Origin: Apiospora phragmitis
Taxonomy: Eukaryota; Ascomycota; Sordariomycetes; Amphisphaeriales; Apiosporaceae
Assembly: GCA_038363925.1 (NCBI GenBank)
Contig: JAQQWL010000004.1
Coordinates: 1,240,001-1,304,000 of the forward strand
Length of the DNA stretch: 64,000 nt
Direction: 5' to 3'
Shown: positions 58,485 through 64,000 of the stretch, in pieces
How the letters are laid out: the number at the start of each line of letters is the position of its first letter
Numbering within the stretch: position 1 is the first letter of the stretch
The notes under the pieces: generated by a model
The model's database searches: none
Told to the model about the DNA's origin: nothing
Seen by the model: only the letters and a program-made list of their open reading frames with translations
Position numbers and translations under genes: made by a program

Positions 58485-60818
58485 ATGAACAAGATCTCCA
58501 AGGCCTGCGAGCCCTGTCGGGCCCGAAAGATCCGTTGCAATGGATCGCGACCGGCCTGTCAGAATTGCCACGCAGACCCTTCCCTCTGCGTCTACCGCGC
58601 CAAAGCCCGCATACGGAAATCCCTGAAGAATCCCGATCGCCTCAATGCTACGCTTCCACGACGCGATGGCGGGCCTAGCGACCTGACCCGGCCCGTCGCG
58701 GGAGCTGATTGCAGCGTCGACAGTGACCGTGGCATTCCCTCGGGGGATGAGGGCGGCGTGGCCAGCCCGGCCAGCGATGGTCACGTCATGACCGGCCCGT
58801 CATCGGAAAAGCCACTGGCGCAACAACGCTGCCAATCCGACCCAATCCATATCGATGGTGGTGTCACAGAAACGCATCTGGCCCCGACGAATTTTGATAG
58901 CTCTCAGCTTTTCTACGGCCCCTCTTCCAACTTTGCCTTCTTGCAGCAGGTTCATAGAGGCATCTTGTCCAAAGTTTCGCATTCACAGCCACAATATGGA
59001 CGTCCTCGGGGTGGTGACAGGTCCGGCCTGGACACCTTCATGCAGAGGTCCATATTCTTTGGGACGCCCTCGAGGGTAGATATCGAGGCCATCAGATCGC
59101 CTCGGGTTCAATTGCAGCAAGTCTCATTCGACCAGGCCAAGGAGTTCCTTGAAAACTTCAAAATATCGTCGTACAGCAGAATGTCGTTTTACACCATCCC
59201 GGAATTGGACGATCTTCTTCGGCAATTGTACCATACCGACGATCTGATCCCGCCACAGACCAAAGCCTGCTTCCTCGCCATGCTTGCTATCGGTGCTTTA
59301 TGGTCAGAGCATACCGTCCTGGCCGAAACACTGTACACCCAGGCCAAACGCGAAGCCGTCGTCTTCGATGATGCGGTGACTCTTCAGATGCTGCAGTTCT
59401 CATTACTGATGTCCGACTACCAGATCAACATGGGCCGTCCGAATTCAACGTACCTGCATCTTGGTGTGGCATGCAGGAAGGCGTTCGCGCTGGGTCTGCA
59501 CAAAGACGGCCCGAGTCTTCGAAACGGCGAAGGGAGCCTTGCGAAGCACCGGAACACTCTGTGGCTCCTCTACTTCTACGAGACGTGTCAAGCCCTAACT
59601 CTAGGCCGGAGGGCCTCCATGAGCATAAGTGACATATCTTGTCCCTTCCCTACCGATCCCCCTTTCGTCGCCAACTTGTGTCACATAGCCAAGATCATGG
59701 AGGACGGCGCCAAGCTTATCTACGGGCGCAAATCCGAGTCGCTGCGGCAGCTCTACGTCACGGCCGAGGGCCTATATGCTCAGCTGCGGCGGTTCGCTGA
59801 GTCGTGCGACATTGCGTCGGCCCACGCAAGCCAAACCCAGTCACCGGCCGAGGCTATCGAGACACTCACATTACACAATTGTAAGTTGAGAAGACGCGCG
59901 ATTTTGGGTGTACCTACGTGCTGCATAGTTTGGACTTTGACTAAGCGTTTGCAGGTTATTATCTTGGGGTTATCTTGACCTTTCGACCCTTCTTGATCGC
60001 CAACTATGCCATGCGGTTTGGCAAATACCAACGAGATAACGGCGAGATGTGGCTTCGGCAGGCGTGCCGATATGCTACCGATGCTGCGCAGGACTCGATC
60101 ATTTTCATGAGCAGCATAGTTACAAGGATTGCCATCTGTAAAGTAAGCTTTCCGCTTCCTCTGTCTCACCCGACTCCCGCTCGCTGGCGACTAATAAAAG
60201 CTCCACAGTACCACCGTTATCAGGCTTTCTTCATAGAATGTAGCTGTGCGGTACTTATCTACGATATCTTATGTCAGCCATCTAAGTACACGTACAACAT
60301 CGAATACATTCATACCGCCCTCCAGACGCTCAGCTCGATGATAGTCGATGAACCGGTCACCTCGGCAGTCAACTCCATCAAACGAGTGCTTCGAACCATC
60401 GAGGATTCGATATCGACCCAAGGCCACGGTGCTTCTCCCGCCGAGTCTGCACATACTCCCACCAGCCGGGGACAAGCGTCTACGGCTGTAACGCCGAACT
60501 CTGGGGCTCAGAACCACTATTCTAGCATTCAATTCCCCTCCCTCGATCACCTCACCCAGAATGGTGCTGAGCAGATGATATTCCTGACGGAACGGAATTA
60601 CCCCCAGCCTGCAGCCGCAAGGGCAGCACCGATGGGTCCGTATGCCACTGCGGCCCCCGGGAATGGCTTTGGGCCTCGATCCCTCGTTTCTCAACGCCGC
60701 TTCGAATTTCAACTTGGACGTTATGACCACGGATCTCTTCAACTTCTTCCCCATGGACGTTACAACGCCCTTGATTTCACGCCAAGGTCCGATGGCGGGT
60801 AGGACTCACCTTACGTAA
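58485..60818 (+). CDS. Zn(II)2Cys6 transcription factor
   Basis: Three exons: 58485-59880, 59955-60142 and 60209-60818, with introns of 74 and 66 bp. The product is about 730 residues. The zinc cluster is at residues 8-35 with spacing C-x2-C-x6-C-x6-C-x2-C-x6-C (CEPCRARKIRC then CQNCHADPSLC), followed by a basic linker. The middle resembles the fungal-specific transcription factor domain (LGVACRKAFALGLHKDG, LWLLYFYETCQALTLGR). The natural C-terminus (NFNLDVMTTDLFNFFPMDV) is acidic and aromatic like an activation domain. It lies one base out of frame after GGG at 60671-60673; unbridged, the frame runs to 60802 with an unconvincing end. It acts in the nucleus on CGG-containing sites. Being divergent from the ABC pump suggests it may control that gene. 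Confidence 0.88.
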
Positions 60819-61383
60819 TATTTATTTGGTAGTTACATGCGAACAAACAATCTATCCCACCAGCCGCAATGTCCAAGACAAGATGGGTGATGCAACCCCG
60901 TTTTTCAGCTTCCCCAACCTAGTCGGTTCTTAGTTACATGTGAGGCCCATTGATAGCTCAAATGACCTTGCCGGCGTGTACCCGCCAGAGGGGGTTTCAG
61001 TAGTGGTACAGCATATGCCTCGAAGGCGAATGAAGAGTTATGTATCAACCAAACCAAACGTAGCCCAAAGACAGTCGTTCGCGAAAGCCACCAAAATCTG
61101 GGTAGCCACTTTGATGCGTTGTATCATGCAAAAGGCAAGAAGCAAACATGCATGTATAAGTGCCGATCGCTGCAACTGGCCAGAAATGGCGTTGGCGGCA
61201 AGTGAATCCGTACTCACGTGTGACAAGAGCGGGATTTGGGAACAGGCTGCAAGTCATGCTTGGTATATGATTCGACAGCCTCCTCTTACTTAACCTAGCC
61301 TGTTTGAAGAACACCCTTCCTCTCCTTGTTGAAGTCGCCATCTTATCGATATGGGAAAACCAGTAACCCAGCTGCAATGAGCC
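60819..61383. other. Intergenic, no supported gene
   Basis: About 0.56 kb between two plus-strand genes. It has short frames only and is probably the terminator of one gene and the promoter of the next. Confidence 0.5.
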
Positions 61384-62858
61384 ATGGCCGTCGAGATAGA
61401 CACATTTCATACAACAGTTGCAGCTATCAAGTCATCAAGCCCAGACACCAACTCAACAGATCGTCCTCGGAGCTTCAATGGTACCTTCCCATATTGTCGC
61501 ACACAAAAGAGCAAGCTTGTCCAGCTTTCTGACGACTTGCTGTTGTTGATATTCTTGGAGTACTGCGATCGGATAAGTGCCTTCACTTTCGGTCTTACTT
61601 GTAGGAAACTGGTCGACCTAGTACATGGGGAGTTTTACCGGAAAGCCTCTCAGCATGGCCCTGCGTCCGTCGTCAGTTGGGCAGTTCAACGAGGCATTGT
61701 GGCTACACTGGATCGCCTGTCGTACCATCTTGCCCCCGGCGAACCCTTAGAGCTCGATACCCACTCAGAGTCATTGATATCGCCAGTATCCTGGAGCGGC
61801 TGGAAGAGATACCCCAATGGCAACATGTACAGATATTTCTCTCGGACCGACCACGCCATTGGTCTTTTGGAGGAGGGGCTTGTCGATCTGAATGGGGTTC
61901 TCCTGAACCGGAAGCAATACTCCACCACCTTTGGATCCGCGTTGCAACAGCATAACCTTTCGGGATGGACGCCAATCCATATCGCCGCTCTATTTGGAAA
62001 CGCCGACATGGTTGAATACCTCGTCGGAAAAGGGGTGAGCATCAACAGTAAAGACCGGTCAAGGGCCAGGGCCCCCGGACCCCCATATTCTACGCCGAGG
62101 TGTCGGACGAGCCCGATACCATCCTGCCTCGCATGGTTCGCCTCGGCGCGGACATTAACCAGAAAGTGGGCAGTAGCCAGCTGAGCTTGTTGGCCTACTT
62201 GTGCAGCGCCCGTTGCTACCGGCTGGCGCTCAGCCTGCTCTGGGCGGGCGCTAAGGCCAGCTTCAAGACAACGACCCGCAAGACGCCGCTCCACCTCTGC
62301 GCCAATTTGCATAGTTGCGCCAACGTGTACAGATACGCCAAGACGAGCTGGACAAGGCAGGACCTGGTCAATATCATCCAGGCCCTCGTCATCGAAGGGG
62401 GCGTGGACCCCAACACCAAGGACCGAGCTGGCAACACCTTCCTGCACTACGCGGCCAAGACGGGCCGCGAGATCTTCGTCGGCGCCTACGAAGCCCTAGC
62501 GTCTCTGATAGGTCTGGCCCTGGCTCCCGCTTCGTGGGGTCCTCCTCCTCACGGCAACGGCACCACCACCAACGGTGGCGGCCCCAAAGTGGTCTTCGAC
62601 GTGGACGCGCAGGACGGCCGCGGCGAGACCGTGCTCATGGTCGCGTGCGACATGCAGTCGCACGTCGACTACCGGGCCGACGCTCTGCCCCGAGCTAGGG
62701 CGGCCATCCAGGTCTTCCTCGAGACCCTGCGGCCCAGCACCGGCCTGAAGGACGCCCGGGGCCGCCGCGTGACGGACCGGCTCTGTCGCCGCGTCGGCAA
62801 GAAGGGGTCTTCGTCTTCCACGAGACCTCATCCCGCGAGGCCCCATCTTGACGCATAG
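61384..62858 (+). CDS. F-box / ankyrin-repeat protein, one frameshift
   Basis: The start context is good (GCCATGGCC). A single exon gives about 491 residues if one base is supplied at a five-C run, 62080-62084 (or 62072-62076). Residues about 44-85 form an F-box (LVQLSDDLLLLIFLEY, LTCRKLVDLVHG). Ankyrin-like repeats follow: GWTPIHIAALFGNADMVEYL, then after the shift VRLGADINQKVG, TPLHLCANLH, and GGVDPNTKDRAGNTFLHYAA. A Gly/Pro/Asn insert interrupts the last repeats before a basic end. The two frames meet inside what would be one ankyrin repeat (IFYAEVSDEPDTILPRMV), which argues for a single gene. F-box/ankyrin proteins usually select targets for ubiquitination; targets here are unknown. Confidence 0.75.
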
Positions 62859-64000
62859 ATCCGAAAATACTTGCAGTTCCCAGTTCCACCCGCGACACCC
62901 GATCATCGGCCCGTGTCGTCGAGCAACAGCGGCAGCGGCGGCAGCAGCAGCAGCAACCTCGGCTGGAAGATGATCGAAACACCCGGAAAGGTGCAGCAGC
63001 AGCCGCCACCTTTATTCTTTCCGAAGCCGCCGATGGCCTGGCAGCAGATGGAGATTGACGGAATCATGCATTCGCGACCGAATCCCTGTCCGGACAACGA
63101 ACCTTGGACCATCTTGATATATCTAGATGCTTAGGCAGATTTTTATTTGCGCGAGAAGAGTCTTTTGACCTGTCAACATATACATATGATCGAGCGAACC
63201 TTCCCTCATGACAAGATGTCCCCGTCTTAGAGAGCACATGGCCTAATAGTGGAAATAATTCAGTGCTGCAGAGTCTGAAGGGGTGGCTCGCGAAATGTAG
63301 ATCATGTAATATGGCTTACCCGACCGTGTTCCTGACTCGACATGATGCCGGCGAATAACTGCTACCATTGCTATGGGATTCACGCTTTACTGGATATGAC
63401 CATCTTGTCTTAGAGAGACCCGTAGAGGGAGGTCGATTTGAGCAGGAAATATTAAGCACGCATGAAAGTCGGTCAATCTAGAGCACTTCCTGGGGGTTAT
63501 GAATCATGTATTGTTTAAGGTCGAAGCTACCTACAGACGTCAGTGGACGCCCTATTAGACCTTGAATTCTTGTGCTGCGGGATCACACCCATGTTGTGTA
63601 CGCGTGTGCGTTTGTGTGTGAATCATCTCCATTCGCTCTTGTTTGTAGATCGGGGGTTCATGTGCGTAAGACAGGCAACCGTGGAATAAACAGACCAGCT
63701 CATTGCATGGGGTGGTATCGAGTAAGCGACTTTCGGGGTTTATTCCTTCCACTTCCAGTGTTTATCCCATCTTATTCTCGTATTTATTCCACCTTATTCC
63801 AGTGTCTCAAGATGACTGACTGCAGGATTGCTCTATGGCCCCCTGTTCCCAGAGGCGTAATGATTACGTCCAGAGTCGATAAGGTAGGCTTACTCAATCT
63901 CTATCTCATGGATTTCGAGAGACCTAGTCAAACCTCTCTCGGCTAAGTCGATCAACATGGTTGACTGGGATGCGATCACATCGAGATACAGCAGCACCTT
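62859..64000. other. Intergenic to window end, no supported gene
   Basis: A repetitive CAG/GGC stretch near 62925-63005 follows the ankyrin gene and probably lies in its trailer. Variants of TTTATTCC recur at 63710-63810. The plus frame at 63572-63946 has no domain and is not called. Confidence 0.45.

Noticed and set aside
52837..62858. Secondary-metabolite gene cluster
   Set aside because: A transporter and a regulator are present, but no polyketide synthase, NRPS, terpene synthase or tailoring enzymes are visible in the window.

Overview
The window looks like nuclear DNA of a filamentous ascomycete (Pezizomycotina, perhaps a Sordariomycete). The evidence is short GT-AG introns of about 50-100 bp, many with CTNAC-type branch sites; a Zn(II)2Cys6 regulator beside a PDR-type ABC transporter; a Goodbye/NACHT STAND receptor; an RNase F1-type secreted ribonuclease; and an AT-rich transposon island with the TpA-rich, CpA-poor look of repeat-induced point mutation (RIP). 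No tRNA, rRNA or CRISPR array was recognised. Layout: 1-7.74 kb is a RIP-degraded Ty3/gypsy island (pol on the minus strand) ending in a 1.27 kb inverted repeat. 9.0-14.2 kb holds a five-exon STAND/NLR-like receptor with a C-terminal ZZ-like zinc finger. 16.7-22.5 kb has three surface or secreted proteins: a Q-rich single-pass protein with a Cys-rich ectodomain, a small secreted cyanovirin-N-like protein, and a Ser/Thr-rich single-pass protein. 25.5-28.4 kb is a secreted GH3 beta-glucosidase. 31.3-35.2 kb has two unrecognised minus-strand genes. 36.1-37.7 kb is an F-box protein, 38.9-40.9 kb an MFS sugar transporter, 44.1-45.7 kb an F-box-like Cys-rich protein, 46.0-47.1 kb an NmrA-like protein, 49.0-49.8 kb an RNase F1/T1-type enzyme with a GPI-like tail, and 49.9-51.8 kb an F-box-like gene that is probably broken. 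52.8-60.8 kb is a divergent pair, a PDR ABC transporter (minus) and a Zn2Cys6 factor (plus), and 61.4-62.9 kb is an F-box/ankyrin protein. How they may work together: the beta-glucosidase and the sugar transporter could serve plant-polysaccharide use. The ABC transporter and its divergent regulator could form an efflux module. The STAND receptor and several F-box genes fit the variable accessory content often found near transposon islands. A major caveat is that about ten genes carry one-base frameshifts, nearly all at G or C runs, which points to uncorrected sequencing indels. Exon models below are hand-built, and where a frameshift is bridged this is stated. I found no clearly unprecedented system. 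The strongest leads are the receptor beside the RIP island, the 1.27 kb foldback and the GPI-tailed ribonuclease.
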